Source of the DNA: Celeribacter baekdonensis
GTDB lineage: Bacteria > Pseudomonadota > Alphaproteobacteria > Rhodobacterales > Rhodobacteraceae
Direction: 5' to 3'
Assembly (NCBI RefSeq): GCF_900102315.1
Contig: NZ_FNBL01000015.1
Coordinates: 1-64,000 of the forward strand
Length of the DNA stretch: 64,000 bases
The notes below the pieces were generated by a model. It saw only the letters and a program-made list of their open reading frames with translations. It had not been told where the DNA came from and ran no database searches. Positions 7,796 to 16,823 of this stretch are shown here, one piece after another. The position numbers were made by a program, and so were the translations under genes. Within the stretch, counting starts at the first letter, position 1; the number at the start of each line of letters is the position of its first letter.

Positions 7796-8764
7796 ATGGT
7801 TGAAAATAATAATAAATTTTCCATTGCCCCGATGATGGACTGGACCGATCACCATTGTCGGTATTTGCACCGGTTGATGTCGCATCATGCGCTTTTGTAC
7901 ACCGAAATGGTGACTGCCCCGGCTTTGGTGCGCGGTGGAGCGGTGCATTTACTGGCGTTCAACCCGGAGGAACATCCGGTCGCGGTGCAGCTTGGCGGGT
8001 CTGATCCGGTAGAGTTGAAAGAGGCCACGAAGATCTGCGTCGATCACGGCTATGATGAGGTCAATCTCAATGTCGGTTGCCCCTCGGATCGGGTGCAATC
8101 GGGGGCGTTTGGCGCGGTGTTGATGAAATCGCCGGAGCTGGTGGCGGATTGCGTCACGTTGATGCAAGAGGCGGCGGGCGATGTGCCCGTGACGGTAAAA
8201 TGCCGCATCGGGGTGGACGATCAGGAACCGACCGAGGTCTTGCCCGCCTTTATCGAGACCATGCGCGCGGCGGGGATCACCCGGATGCAAATTCATGCGC
8301 GCAAGGCGTGGCTTGACGGGCTCAGCCCCAAACAAAACCGCGACATTCCGCCTTTGGATTACCCGCTGGTCCATGCGATGAAAGCGGCCTTTCCCGATCT
8401 GCATCTGTCGATCAATGGTGGCATTCAAAGCCTTGAAATGGTGGAAGAAGAACTGACCTATATGGATGGCGTGATGGTTGGACGCGCCGCCTATCATCAG
8501 CCCTATGACATTTTGGGCGCGGCGGATGCGCGGATTTTTGGCGACCCCCGCGTGGCGCTGACCCGGCATGAGGTGGTGTGGGCGATGGAGGATTATATCG
8601 GGCGGCATATCGCGGAGGGCGGCAAGCTGGCGCAGATCACCAAACATATGCTCGGGCTGTTTGCCGGTCAACCCGGCGCGCGGCGGTGGAAACGCGTGCT
8701 CTCCGAGGGCGCGCACAAAGACGGCGCGGGGTTTGAACTGGTGAAAGAGGCTCTGCCTGAGTGA
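7796..8764 (+). CDS. dusA: tRNA-dihydrouridine(20/20a) synthase DusA
   Basis: The 322-residue FMN-dependent enzyme reduces uridine to dihydrouridine in the D-loop of tRNAs. The family opening APMMDWTDHHCRY (11-23) and the catalytic cysteine C95 in NVGCPSDRV are present, with the TIM-barrel continuing to about residue 240 and a helical RNA-binding domain after it. The ATG at 7796 follows AGGAGA nine bases upstream. The first ten residues (MVENNNKFSI) are unusually asparagine- and AT-rich compared with the rest. Since integrases recombine at this end of dusA, the leader could have been supplied by the element; this is inference. It is convergent with the next gene. Confidence 0.95.
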   Translation: MVENNNKFSIAPMMDWTDHHCRYLHRLMSHHALLYTEMVTAPALVRGGAVHLLAFNPEEHPVAVQLGGSDPVELKEATKICVDHGYDEVNLNVGCPSDRVQSGAFGAVLMKSPELVADCVTLMQEAAGDVPVTVKCRIGVDDQEPTEVLPAFIETMRAAGITRMQIHARKAWLDGLSPKQNRDIPPLDYPLVHAMKAAFPDLHLSINGGIQSLEMVEEELTYMDGVMVGRAAYHQPYDILGAADARIFGDPRVALTRHEVVWAMEDYIGRHIAEGGKLAQITKHMLGLFAGQPGARRWKRVLSEGAHKDGAGFELVKEALPE

Positions 8765-8781
8765 CAGGTGCCTCAGAGGCC

Positions 8782-9246
8782 TCAGCGAAGGCTTTTGATC
8801 TGAGCGCTTTCAATGTGCCATCGCAGCTGTGCCGGGCTTGCGCCTTCGACATCATTGACGCGGCGCAGCGTATAGACGCCCGCAAAGGACTGGTGTTCGC
8901 CCCCGGTGGTTTCGGCTTCAAGACGCACGGGCACGGTGGCATAGAGCGATCCGACGGCCCCTTCGATCTCGGAGGGCGGGGCGGTAAAGACCTGAACCTT
9001 TGCCGTTTCGGCATAGCCCGCGCGAAAGGCGTCATAACTTTTGCCGCTGGCCTGACCTTCGCCCCCCCACAGGGCGTAGGCGGTGGCAAAATCACCTCTG
9101 GCAATATCGTCGTAATATCCTTCAATCACGGCGCGCAGGGCGCAAGGGCTGTCATCGTGAACGGGCGTCCCGTCTTGGGCAAAGACGGGGCTGCTCAGAG
9201 CTGTCATCAAGGCCGCTATGGCCGATATGCTGCGATAATATGCCAT
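8782..9246 (-). CDS. Secreted NTF2-like protein of the RND operon
   Basis: The 154-residue protein has a clear signal peptide (cleavage near residue 23, after SSPVFA), so the mature protein is periplasmic. The body, with ALRAVIEGYYDDIARGDFATAYALW, resembles the first helices of NTF2/SnoaL-like domains, followed by strands. I do not recognise a characterised member. It starts one base after the stop of the RND pump gene and is the last gene of that operon, so it is probably made together with the pump. Its role is unknown. Confidence 0.75.
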   Translation of the reverse strand: MAYYRSISAIAALMTALSSPVFAQDGTPVHDDSPCALRAVIEGYYDDIARGDFATAYALWGGEGQASGKSYDAFRAGYAETAKVQVFTAPPSEIEGAVGSLYATVPVRLEAETTGGEHQSFAGVYTLRRVNDVEGASPAQLRWHIESAQIKSLR

Positions 9247-9247
9247 C

Positions 9248-12200
9248 TCACTCCGCCGCCTCTTGCCCGCCGCCTTTCGGCTTTTTGATCTTTTTCACCT
9301 TTTTGAGCGTGCCGGTTTCGGGCTGTTCGGCTTCAAATTCCACCACGCTTTCGGGTGTGGCGGTGGGTTGGGTCACGGGACGCTCGGGGGCTTTGTCCAT
9401 TGGGGCCGCTGCCGGGGCGGAGGCTGAGGCGAGGGCCGGGGCTGTGGCGCGGTGGGCGTCGAAGTCTTCGGGCGTCCCCCATGCGGCCGCGCCGGTGGAC
9501 CAGACGAATTCCGGGTTTTTGGCGCGTTTGGCTTCGGCGCGCAGGCGGAAATCTTCGGCCGTGCGCGATTGACGGCCCAACAGCGTGGCCAAACGCATGG
9601 TCAGATGATGCGCGATGTCCCAGAACCAGACCCGCAAAGCCAACATGGCCGGGGTGAAGATCAGCGTCAAAATCGTTGCGATGCCAAGACCAAAGACCAC
9701 GGCGGTGGCCAGGTTGGTCCAGAAATCCGCCGTTGGCGAATTCATCGAATAGCCGCCATTGATAAAGTCCAACGAGAGGCCAAACATCATTGGCGTCAGG
9801 CCCGCCATGGTGGTGATCGTGGTCAAGAGCACGGGTCGGATGCGGTCCTCGGCGGTGCGCACGATGGCCTCGATCCGGGGCATAAACCGGGAATATTCCT
9901 GATAGGTGTCAATGAGCACGATGTTGTTGTTCACCACGATCCCCGCGAGGGCCACGACCCCGGTGCCGGTCATGATCATGCCGAATGTCATGTCCATCAC
10001 CAAAAGGCCGACCAAGACGCCCGCCGTGGACATGACCACCGCCATCAGCACCAAAACGGAATTGTAGAAACTGTTGAACTGGGCCAGAAGGATGATGAAC
10101 ATCAGGGCCAAGGCAGCGCTGAAGCCTTTGACCAAAAACGCCCCGGTTTCCTTTTGCTCCTCATCATCGCCGGTCCATTCCCATGTGACCGAATTGGGCA
10201 ATGTGGCCTCGCTCTCAAGCCATTTGGTCAGGGTTTCGATCCGTTCGGTTGCGGTGATCGCCACGCCGTCCTCGCGGGTCAGGCCGGAGTCGACCGCGGC
10301 TTTGACATCGTAATAGCGTTGCTGATCGACCCGGTCGATTTGCGCCAGTTTGGCGACGGGTTGACGGGTGATGAAATTCGACAAAGGCACAAGCCCGTCC
10401 ATCGTGCGCACTTTGAGCGTGTCGAGCGTGGACAGCACCCGGTCCTGTTCCGGCAGGCGCACGCGAATGTCGATTTCCTCATCCGAGCTGTCGACCCGCA
10501 TGGTGTCGAGCAACAGCCCGCGCGTCACCAATTGGATCATGCCGCCGACGGTCGCCACATCCGCGCCATAGCGCCCGGCCTTGGCGACATCGACGTCGAT
10601 TTGCCAATCAATGCCGGGCAGGGGCCGGGTGTCTTCCACGTCGGTGAGTGCCGGGGTGGTGTCATATTTGGCGCGCACAAGGGCGGTGGCCGTTTCCAAA
10701 TCCTCGAAACTGTCGCTTTTGAGGCGCAAATGCACAGGTTTGGCCGACGCAGGCCCCATCGCCAGATTGAGCGTTTCGGTGTAGATGCCGGGGATTTCGG
10801 CCAGTCGGGCCTCCAACTGGGCCAGGACATAATCGCCGTCATACTCGGGCGCAACATGGGTGTCCTCAAAGAACAACCAGCCGTCCTTGGTTTCGGTCGG
10901 GCGGTCTTCCCATGGAATCAATTCGACCTGAACTTGCCCGATGGTGTCGCGCGGCGATGAGCCGCCGCCGGTGTTGGCGTTGAGGCCGCCGGAGCCAGCA
11001 AAGGCAAAGGCATTGTCGACGCCGGGTTGGGTCAAAACCACCTCTTCGGCTTGGCGCACCAGCGCGTCTTTTTCCGCCACCGAGAGGTTGCCGCGCGCCC
11101 GTACATAGATGATCGCCTGTTCGGGCTCAGACGCGGCAAAGAATTCAACGCCTTTGTTGTGTTTGCCGTAATAGCCAAAGACCGAGACGACGCCAAAAAT
11201 AACCACGCCAATCGCCACCAAAGGCATCACCGGATTGCCGGCGATGGCATGGGTGAAATGACCAAAGAGCGAGCGTTTGTAGCCGGATTTGACCTTTTTC
11301 TCTGCCCGTTCGATCCGGGCCGCCGACAACATGATGCCCGTCAGCGATGAGCCGATGAGGAACAAAGCGCCGCCGACAATCTTGGGCGCAAGGCCCGTGG
11401 CCCCCGCGCCCATGAGATAGCTGGGGTTCATCAATTGCATCAGGCCCAGGAACACCAGATAGGCCGAAGGCGCGACCAAAACGGCGCGCAGCCAATAGGG
11501 CGTGGTGGCGCGCAGGCCGCTTGAGGCGCGGTCAAACAGCCGCGCGATCCGGCCCGACACACCGCCCATGACCGGCAGGTAAATCAGCGCCACAATCAGA
11601 GATGCGGAGAGCACAAAGATGATCGTCACCGGCAGCATGCCCATGAATTCGCCCGCAACGCCGGGCCAAAACAGCATCGGCAAAAACGCGCAAAGCGTGG
11701 TGGCGGTGGAGGAGACGATCGGCCAGAACATCCGTTTGGCCGCCTCGACAAAGGCGGACATCGGGCCTTCGCCCTCGTCCATTTTGCGGTCGGCATATTC
11801 GACCACCACAATCGCGCCATCGACCAACATGCCCACGGCCAGAATGAGGCCAAACATCACGATATTGGAAATGGTGATGCCCATCAGCCCCAAGAGGATG
11901 AAACATAGCAGAAACGAGGTTGGAATGGCAAAGCCCACGAGCAAAGCCGAACGGATGCCCAAGGAGGCCAACACCACGATCATCACCAGCGCCACGGCGG
12001 TCAGAACCGAGCCTTCAAGCTGGCTCACCATCGAGGCGACCTGACGCGACTGATCGTTGGAGGTGCCGACCACCACGGCGTCTTGCAGGGCTTGCGGCCA
12101 GGTTTTGACCTCGGCGCTCACCTCCTCTTTGACCAAGGCAACCGTGTCGATGATCGGGTAGCCTTTGCGTTTGACGATCTGAAGCGCGACGGTGTTTTCG

Positions 12201-13024
12201 CCATTAAAGCGCGCTGTGCCCTCGCGGTCTTCAAAGGTCAGACGAATATCGGCCAAATCACCCAACGTGACGACACGGTCGCCATTGACCTTGACGGGCA
12301 GGGCCATGACATCGCGTTGATCTTTGAACGACGATGGGATTTTGACCGAAAATGTCCCCTGATCGGTTTCCACTTCGCCCGCCGCAACAAGGCGATTGTT
12401 GTTGGTGACGACCGAGATCAATTCGCCCGCCGTCACATTGTAGGATTCAAGCCGCAGCGGGTCGATGACCACCTCCAGCATCTCGTCACGCTGTCCGGCA
12501 AGCTGCGCTTCCAAAATCGGCTCCAGACCCTCAATCCGGTCCTGCATTCGCTTGGCATATTGGACCAAGGTACGTTCGGGCACGGGGCCGGTCAGGTTGA
12601 CAATGAGGATGGGAAATTCGGAAAAGTTGATCTCGGTGATTGTATAATTGTCGGCGCCCGTGGGGAAATTCGCCTGAACCCGGCCCATCCGGTCGCGCAC
12701 ATCGGCGATGATTTTGGTCTTGTCCCAGCCAAATTCAAATTCAAGCGCGATGCCGCCATAACTTTCGGCGGCGGTGCCCGACAAGGTTTTGAGACCGTCC
12801 AGATCGGAGAGTTCCGTCTCCATCGGTTTGACCAGGAGTTTCTCGGCGTCTTCGGCGGAAATGCCGGGGAAGGGGACGGAGACAAAGAGCGCGGGGATTT
12901 CGATATCCGGTTCGCCCTCTTTTGGCAGGCTGACATAGGCAAATGTCCCCGCGATCAAGGTGAGCGCGATGAAGGCGAGGATCATCCGGGCGCGTTCGCC
13001 CGCCCAATCGACGAGGCCGGTCAT
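9248..13024 (-). CDS. RND-family efflux permease with extra membrane segments and a long tail
   Basis: This is a 1258-residue inner-membrane proton-driven pump of the AcrB/HAE1-type superfamily. The opening GERARMILAFIALTLIAGTF, GMLVDGAIVVVEYADRK in the fourth helix (DG where AcrB has DD) and GIVVNNNIVLIDTYQEY near the tenth helix are typical. It is about 200 residues longer than AcrB for two reasons. Two additional hydrophobic segments lie between TM6 and TM7 (about 507-528 and 540-562), and a roughly 120-residue Ala/Pro-rich cytoplasmic tail ends in a lysine-rich patch (KKVKKIKKPKGGG). Its start overlaps the adaptor stop (ATGA). No outer-membrane TolC gene is nearby. Substrate is unknown. 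Confidence 0.92.
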   Translation of the reverse strand: MTGLVDWAGERARMILAFIALTLIAGTFAYVSLPKEGEPDIEIPALFVSVPFPGISAEDAEKLLVKPMETELSDLDGLKTLSGTAAESYGGIALEFEFGWDKTKIIADVRDRMGRVQANFPTGADNYTITEINFSEFPILIVNLTGPVPERTLVQYAKRMQDRIEGLEPILEAQLAGQRDEMLEVVIDPLRLESYNVTAGELISVVTNNNRLVAAGEVETDQGTFSVKIPSSFKDQRDVMALPVKVNGDRVVTLGDLADIRLTFEDREGTARFNGENTVALQIVKRKGYPIIDTVALVKEEVSAEVKTWPQALQDAVVVGTSNDQSRQVASMVSQLEGSVLTAVALVMIVVLASLGIRSALLVGFAIPTSFLLCFILLGLMGITISNIVMFGLILAVGMLVDGAIVVVEYADRKMDEGEGPMSAFVEAAKRMFWPIVSSTATTLCAFLPMLFWPGVAGEFMGMLPVTIIFVLSASLIVALIYLPVMGGVSGRIARLFDRASSGLRATTPYWLRAVLVAPSAYLVFLGLMQLMNPSYLMGAGATGLAPKIVGGALFLIGSSLTGIMLSAARIERAEKKVKSGYKRSLFGHFTHAIAGNPVMPLVAIGVVIFGVVSVFGYYGKHNKGVEFFAASEPEQAIIYVRARGNLSVAEKDALVRQAEEVVLTQPGVDNAFAFAGSGGLNANTGGGSSPRDTIGQVQVELIPWEDRPTETKDGWLFFEDTHVAPEYDGDYVLAQLEARLAEIPGIYTETLNLAMGPASAKPVHLRLKSDSFEDLETATALVRAKYDTTPALTDVEDTRPLPGIDWQIDVDVAKAGRYGADVATVGGMIQLVTRGLLLDTMRVDSSDEEIDIRVRLPEQDRVLSTLDTLKVRTMDGLVPLSNFITRQPVAKLAQIDRVDQQRYYDVKAAVDSGLTREDGVAITATERIETLTKWLESEATLPNSVTWEWTGDDEEQKETGAFLVKGFSAALALMFIILLAQFNSFYNSVLVLMAVVMSTAGVLVGLLVMDMTFGMIMTGTGVVALAGIVVNNNIVLIDTYQEYSRFMPRIEAIVRTAEDRIRPVLLTTITTMAGLTPMMFGLSLDFINGGYSMNSPTADFWTNLATAVVFGLGIATILTLIFTPAMLALRVWFWDIAHHLTMRLATLLGRQSRTAEDFRLRAEAKRAKNPEFVWSTGAAAWGTPEDFDAHRATAPALASASAPAAAPMDKAPERPVTQPTATPESVVEFEAEQPETGTLKKVKKIKKPKGGGQEAAE

Positions 13025-14202
13025 TGGTCGCTCTCCATAGGCGTCTCCATCTGCGTCTCTGTATCGGCTGCGGTGGGGGCCTCCTCAAAAGAGGCCGCCA
13101 CCAAAACCCCGGCTTTGACAAAATCCTGACCCACCACGATGATGTCGACCTCATCGGCCAGACCTGCCACCCAAATGCCCTCGCGGGTGTCGCGCAGCAC
13201 CTGAACCGGGGCAAATTCGGCGCGGCTGTCCGCACCGAGGAGCCGCAGCCCGATTTGGCCCTCATCGTCCAGGGTCAGCGCCGATTGCGGCACCAGATGT
13301 GCGGCCAGACCGGCGGAGGAGATTGCCATTTCAACGGTTTGACCATCACGGATGGAGAAATCCGGGTTGGGGATTTCGACCTCAACCCGGAACGTGCGGG
13401 TCGAAGGGTCGGCGGAGCGCGACAGGAAGGTGACGCGGCCAGTGACTTCGGGGCCAGAAATCAACCGTGCGCCCGCCAAAGCCCCGACCTCAATCGCCGC
13501 CACGTCTGCTTCCGGTGCGTAACCGACCAATTTGATCGGATCGAGTTGGATCACCGTGGCGCAGGCGGAGCCTGAGGACAAGAACGTGCCAAGCTCGGCC
13601 GTGTCGCTTTCCAAAAGCCCGGCAAACGGCGCTTTGATGGTGAGGTTTTCGATGTCGCGGGAGGCCAAGGCGACCGCCGCGCGTGCGCTTTCGATCCCGG
13701 CCTCGGCGGTCAGGATCTGAGTCTCGGAGGCATAGCCACCTTCGGCCAGCTTGCGTGCATTCGCCAACGCCACCTCGGCCTGCGTGAATTCGGCCTTGGC
13801 TTGGGCCAATGTCGCCTCGCGGGTGCCTATATCAAGTTCGCACAGCGTTTGATCGGCCTGAACATAAGCGCCTTTGCGCAGCGGGGCGTTGACCACACGA
13901 CCGGAGGTTTCCGCCGTCACATTGACCTCGCGCGCCGCTTCGGTTTCACCCCGCACAACCACCACATTCGCCAAAAGCTGTGCGGTGGAGTGGCGCACCA
14001 CCACAGAAACCGGATGGGCCTCGCCCATGGTTTTTTGCGCAGGCGTTGCAAATTCTGATTCTGTCTGTGCAGCGGTGTCTGGCGTTTCCCCGGAAGGGGG
14101 AGTGTCTGAGGCGGCAAAATTGGTCAGCCGATCACGCTCAAAGACAAAGAAATACAGAGCAATGGTGACAAGCAGGGCGATGACGATGGAAACAATACGC
14201 AT
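13021..14202 (-). CDS. RND efflux periplasmic adaptor (membrane fusion protein)
   Basis: From the ATG at 14202 the protein has 393 residues; a GTG at 14283 in the same frame would add a polar, repeat-like N-terminus with no signal, so it is less likely. Residues 4-20 (VSIVIALLVTIALYFFV) anchor it in the inner membrane. An alpha-helical hairpin region (EATLAQAKAEFTQAEVALAN) is flanked by lipoyl halves, and the beta-barrel and membrane-proximal domains follow. It links the pump to an outer-membrane channel encoded elsewhere. It is the first gene of a three-gene operon; two inverted repeats upstream may be operators. Confidence 0.9.
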   Translation of the reverse strand: MRIVSIVIALLVTIALYFFVFERDRLTNFAASDTPPSGETPDTAAQTESEFATPAQKTMGEAHPVSVVVRHSTAQLLANVVVVRGETEAAREVNVTAETSGRVVNAPLRKGAYVQADQTLCELDIGTREATLAQAKAEFTQAEVALANARKLAEGGYASETQILTAEAGIESARAAVALASRDIENLTIKAPFAGLLESDTAELGTFLSSGSACATVIQLDPIKLVGYAPEADVAAIEVGALAGARLISGPEVTGRVTFLSRSADPSTRTFRVEVEIPNPDFSIRDGQTVEMAISSAGLAAHLVPQSALTLDDEGQIGLRLLGADSRAEFAPVQVLRDTREGIWVAGLADEVDIIVVGQDFVKAGVLVAASFEEAPTAADTETQMETPMESDQ

Positions 14203-14307
14203 GTGGGTCTCTGTCTCGGTCTGGGGCGTCCTCTCTGTCTCAGAGAGGCTGGGTTTCAGTTCGATATACGGCGTCGTGCACACAACAGTTCATTTTGCGG
14301 ATATTTT

Positions 14308-14331
14308 TGACAGATATTTTGCGGTCTGTCA
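14308..14331. promoter_or_regulatory. Inverted repeat upstream of the RND operon, possible operator
   Basis: TGACAGA and TCTGTCA form 7-bp perfect arms with a 10-nt spacer, about 105 bp upstream of the adaptor ATG on the minus strand. Spacing and symmetry suit a dimeric repressor, but no regulator gene adjoins the operon. Confidence 0.4.
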
Positions 14332-14356
14332 GGTTTTGCGGCGCGTTCACCATAGA

Positions 14357-14371
14357 GTTAATATCATTAAC
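14357..14371. promoter_or_regulatory. AT-rich palindrome in the RND/yfgM divergent region
   Basis: GTTAAT-ATC-ATTAAC is a perfect 6-3-6 inverted repeat in an AT-rich patch. It may be a protein-binding site; no family can be assigned. Confidence 0.35.
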
Positions 14372-14484
14372 ATTGCGGCCAAGATGGGGAGATCGCAGGG
14401 CAATCACAAGGTCGCGATGGAAAAAAATCGCCTAAATATAGAAATTTCGGCCTCTACAGGTTAAATTCGCTCAGATTGCACCTT

Positions 14485-14520
14485 GTTTGTGACAGCGTTC
14501 GTGACAGCGTTCGTGACAGC
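14485..14520 (+). repeat. Three tandem copies of a 12-bp unit
   Basis: The unit GTTYGTGACAGC occurs at 14485-14496, 14497-14508 and 14509-14520; the first differs from the others by one base. It is non-coding. Confidence 0.95.
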
Positions 14521-14599
14521 GGCGTGATCACTGAGGCGACGGTGATGAGCCTAACCCAAGCTGGAAAACGGCTCAAGTCGTGAGGGGCCAACACCGTGC

Positions 14600-14647
14600 G
14601 CAAGACCATGGGCAGGACCGTGAGTAGGACCGTGAGCAGGACGATTT
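14600..14647 (+). repeat. Four degenerate tandem copies of a second 12-bp unit
   Basis: Copies of a GCAGGACCGTGA-like unit run at 14600-14611, 14612-14623, 14624-14635 and 14636-14647. The middle two differ by one base and the outer two are more diverged. They lie between the divergent operons and are non-coding. Confidence 0.8.
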
Positions 14648-14767
14648 GCCGCGCTCCCCGGGTCCAGACCGCTGCTCAGGTCTTGGCATTCGGTTTCAGA
14701 TCGGGGTATGAGGGGGCAACAGGTTGAAACATAATGACCGCACGCCGTGTTGCGAGATGGGGGCCCC

Positions 14768-15421
14768 TTGAGCCAAACCGACAGTTTTATCGACGAGGTG
14801 ACCGAAGAGGTCCGCCGTGACAAATTCTATGCTTTTTTGCGCAAATATGGCTGGATTGGCATTTTGGCCGTCTGTGTTCTGGTCGGTGGCGCGGCGTGGA
14901 ATGAATATGCCAAAGCCCAGGCCCGGACTCAGGCAGAGGCCATGGGCGATGCGTTGACGGCGGCGCTTGAGGGCGCGGATGCCACGGCACGGGCGCAGGC
15001 CTTGGCCGAGATTGGCGGCGAGGGCGATGTCCGGGTGATCACGGCGATGCTGCGCGCGGGCGAATTGCATGCGGCGGGCGATGCCAAAGGGGCGATTGCC
15101 GCTTTGGCGCCGTTTACCGCAGATGCCATGCTGGACCCGGTGTATCGCGATTTGGCCGTGCTCAAAACCGCCATGATCGGTGCGGGCGACATCCCGGCTG
15201 AAGAGCGGGTGAGCCAGCTTGCGGGCATTGCCGCCCCCGGCGCGCCCTATCGGCTTTTGGCCGAAGAACAAATTGCCGCAGCTCAGGTTGAAATGGGTCA
15301 GGTCGAGGCGGCGATTGATGGCTATCGGGCGATCTCGCAAGATGGTGAGGCAAGTAATGCCTTGCGTCGGCGTGCGCTGCAGATGATTGTGGCGCTTGGA
15401 GCCGACCCGGCGGCTGAGTGA
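14768..15421 (+). CDS. YfgM-like tetratricopeptide membrane protein
   Basis: The family start SQTDSFIDEVTEEVRRDKFY follows a TTG at 14768, with a G-rich stretch (GATGGGGG) just upstream; GTG 14747 and TTG 14750 are alternative starts in frame. The roughly 217-residue protein has a cytoplasmic N-terminus, one membrane helix (about 29-45, WIGILAVCVLVGGAAW) and a periplasmic alanine-rich helical repeat domain. YfgM-family proteins associate with SecYEG and periplasmic chaperones. It precedes bamB and der, the same order as yfgM-bamB-der in E. coli, which supports the assignment. Confidence 0.85.
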   Translation: MSQTDSFIDEVTEEVRRDKFYAFLRKYGWIGILAVCVLVGGAAWNEYAKAQARTQAEAMGDALTAALEGADATARAQALAEIGGEGDVRVITAMLRAGELHAAGDAKGAIAALAPFTADAMLDPVYRDLAVLKTAMIGAGDIPAEERVSQLAGIAAPGAPYRLLAEEQIAAAQVEMGQVEAAIDGYRAISQDGEASNALRRRALQMIVALGADPAAE

Positions 15422-15494
15422 GCGCCGGGTGAGCGCATATGGTGCCTCTCGGGGCGTGGGTTTAAGTCGAGTTGAGACAAATGGGAGTGCGGGC

Positions 15495-16823
15495 ATGATC
15501 GGTCAGGCAGGGAAAGCGGGGCTTTTTTGCGCCGTGCTGGCGCTCACGGCATGTGGGGCTGGACGCGAAGAGATCCTGTCAGGGCAGCGCCTTGATCCGC
15601 GCGAGGGCTTGGTTTTTGGCTCCGTTCAGACGGAAACGGCCAACCGGGTTGAAAAAATCTCGCTGGGCCAACAGGTCAGCCGCGCCGCGTGGCCCACGAC
15701 CGGGGCCGGGCGGCTTCATGCCTCGGGGCATAATGCCTTTACCTCTGGCGTGCCCTCTGTCGCTTGGACCACGCCGATTGGCCAAGGCAACTCGCGCAAA
15801 ATGCGCCTCTCTGTTGATCCTGTCGCCGCGAACGGTTTGGTCGTGGCGATGGATGCCGCGGCGCAATTGACCGCCGTGTCTGCCGCGTCCGGTGCGCCCG
15901 TTTGGTCGGTTGATCTGACGCCCGCGGGCGAAAAGCCCGGCAAGGCCTCAGGCGGGGCTTTGGCGATTGAGGGCACGACCGTTTATGCCACCATCGGTTA
16001 CGGCGAACTGATCGCTTTGGATTTGACCACGGGTGCGGTCAAATGGCGGCAATCCTTGGATGCTGTGGGGGCCTCTGGCCTCGCGGTCTATGATGGCTTG
16101 GTCTATGTCGTGGCGGGGGATGGCCAGGGCTGGGCGGTGAAAACATCGGATGGCCGGGTCAAATGGCAAATCAGTGGGCCCGAAACCGTGACCTCGCGCG
16201 TGGGCGCCGCCTCTCCGGTGGTCACCGACCGTATGGTGGTCTTCCCCTTCGCCTCCGGCGATCTCTACGGCGCATTCCGCAAGGGCGGCATCCGCATGTG
16301 GTCCGCCTCTCTGGCTGGCCAACGCAAAGGCGTGGTCTATGCCAATATTTCTGACATCACCTCTGATCCGGTGGTCGTTGGCCCGACGCTGTATGTCGGC
16401 AACCAAGCCGGGCGCTATGCCGCCTTTGACGTCGAAACCGGTGCGCGCAAATGGACCGCGGATGAGGGTGCCTATAGCCCGGCCACGGTGATCGGCGGAT
16501 CGGTGTTTATCGTCACCGATCGCAATGCTTTGGTGCGGCTCTCTGCCGCCACCGGTGCGCGGGTCTGGTCGGTGCAATTGCCGTTTTTCACCACGGACAA
16601 ACAGCGCAAACGCAAAGATGTCTTTGCCCATTACGGGCCTGTGGCTGCGGGCGGCAAACTTTGGGTCGCCTCCAATGATGCGGTCCTGCGTGGTTTTGAT
16701 CCGGCCTCCGGCGCGCTGGTCGCCTCTGTGGCCCTGCCCAAGGGCGCGGCCTCCGATCCGATCGTGGTCGGTGGCGTGATGTATGTGCTGCTTGAGGACG
16801 GAAGCTTGGCCGCGCTGCGTTAA
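15495..16823 (+). CDS. bamB: Outer-membrane assembly lipoprotein BamB
   Basis: The start is the ATG at 15495, which yields a lipoprotein signal peptide ending in the lipobox LTAC (cysteine at residue 20). The 442-residue protein is a PQQ-like eight-bladed beta-propeller with recurring AxDxxTGAxxW repeats (IALDLTTGAVKWRQSL, AFDVETGARKWTADEGAYS). BamB binds BamA in the BAM complex and helps insert barrels into the outer membrane. It lies between the YfgM-like gene and der on the same strand. The 178-bp gap to der shows no strong hairpin. Confidence 0.93.
   Translation: MIGQAGKAGLFCAVLALTACGAGREEILSGQRLDPREGLVFGSVQTETANRVEKISLGQQVSRAAWPTTGAGRLHASGHNAFTSGVPSVAWTTPIGQGNSRKMRLSVDPVAANGLVVAMDAAAQLTAVSAASGAPVWSVDLTPAGEKPGKASGGALAIEGTTVYATIGYGELIALDLTTGAVKWRQSLDAVGASGLAVYDGLVYVVAGDGQGWAVKTSDGRVKWQISGPETVTSRVGAASPVVTDRMVVFPFASGDLYGAFRKGGIRMWSASLAGQRKGVVYANISDITSDPVVVGPTLYVGNQAGRYAAFDVETGARKWTADEGAYSPATVIGGSVFIVTDRNALVRLSAATGARVWSVQLPFFTTDKQRKRKDVFAHYGPVAAGGKLWVASNDAVLRGFDPASGALVASVALPKGAASDPIVVGGVMYVLLEDGSLAALR

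Larger units (their letters stand above)
14203..14767. other. Long intergenic region between the divergent RND and yfgM-bamB-der operons
   Basis: The region carries no convincing gene. It contains two perfect inverted repeats nearer the RND side, an A-rich tract near 14420-14440, and two separate arrays of 12-bp tandem repeats. Promoters for both divergent operons must lie here, but I cannot assign -35/-10 boxes with confidence. Confidence 0.6.
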
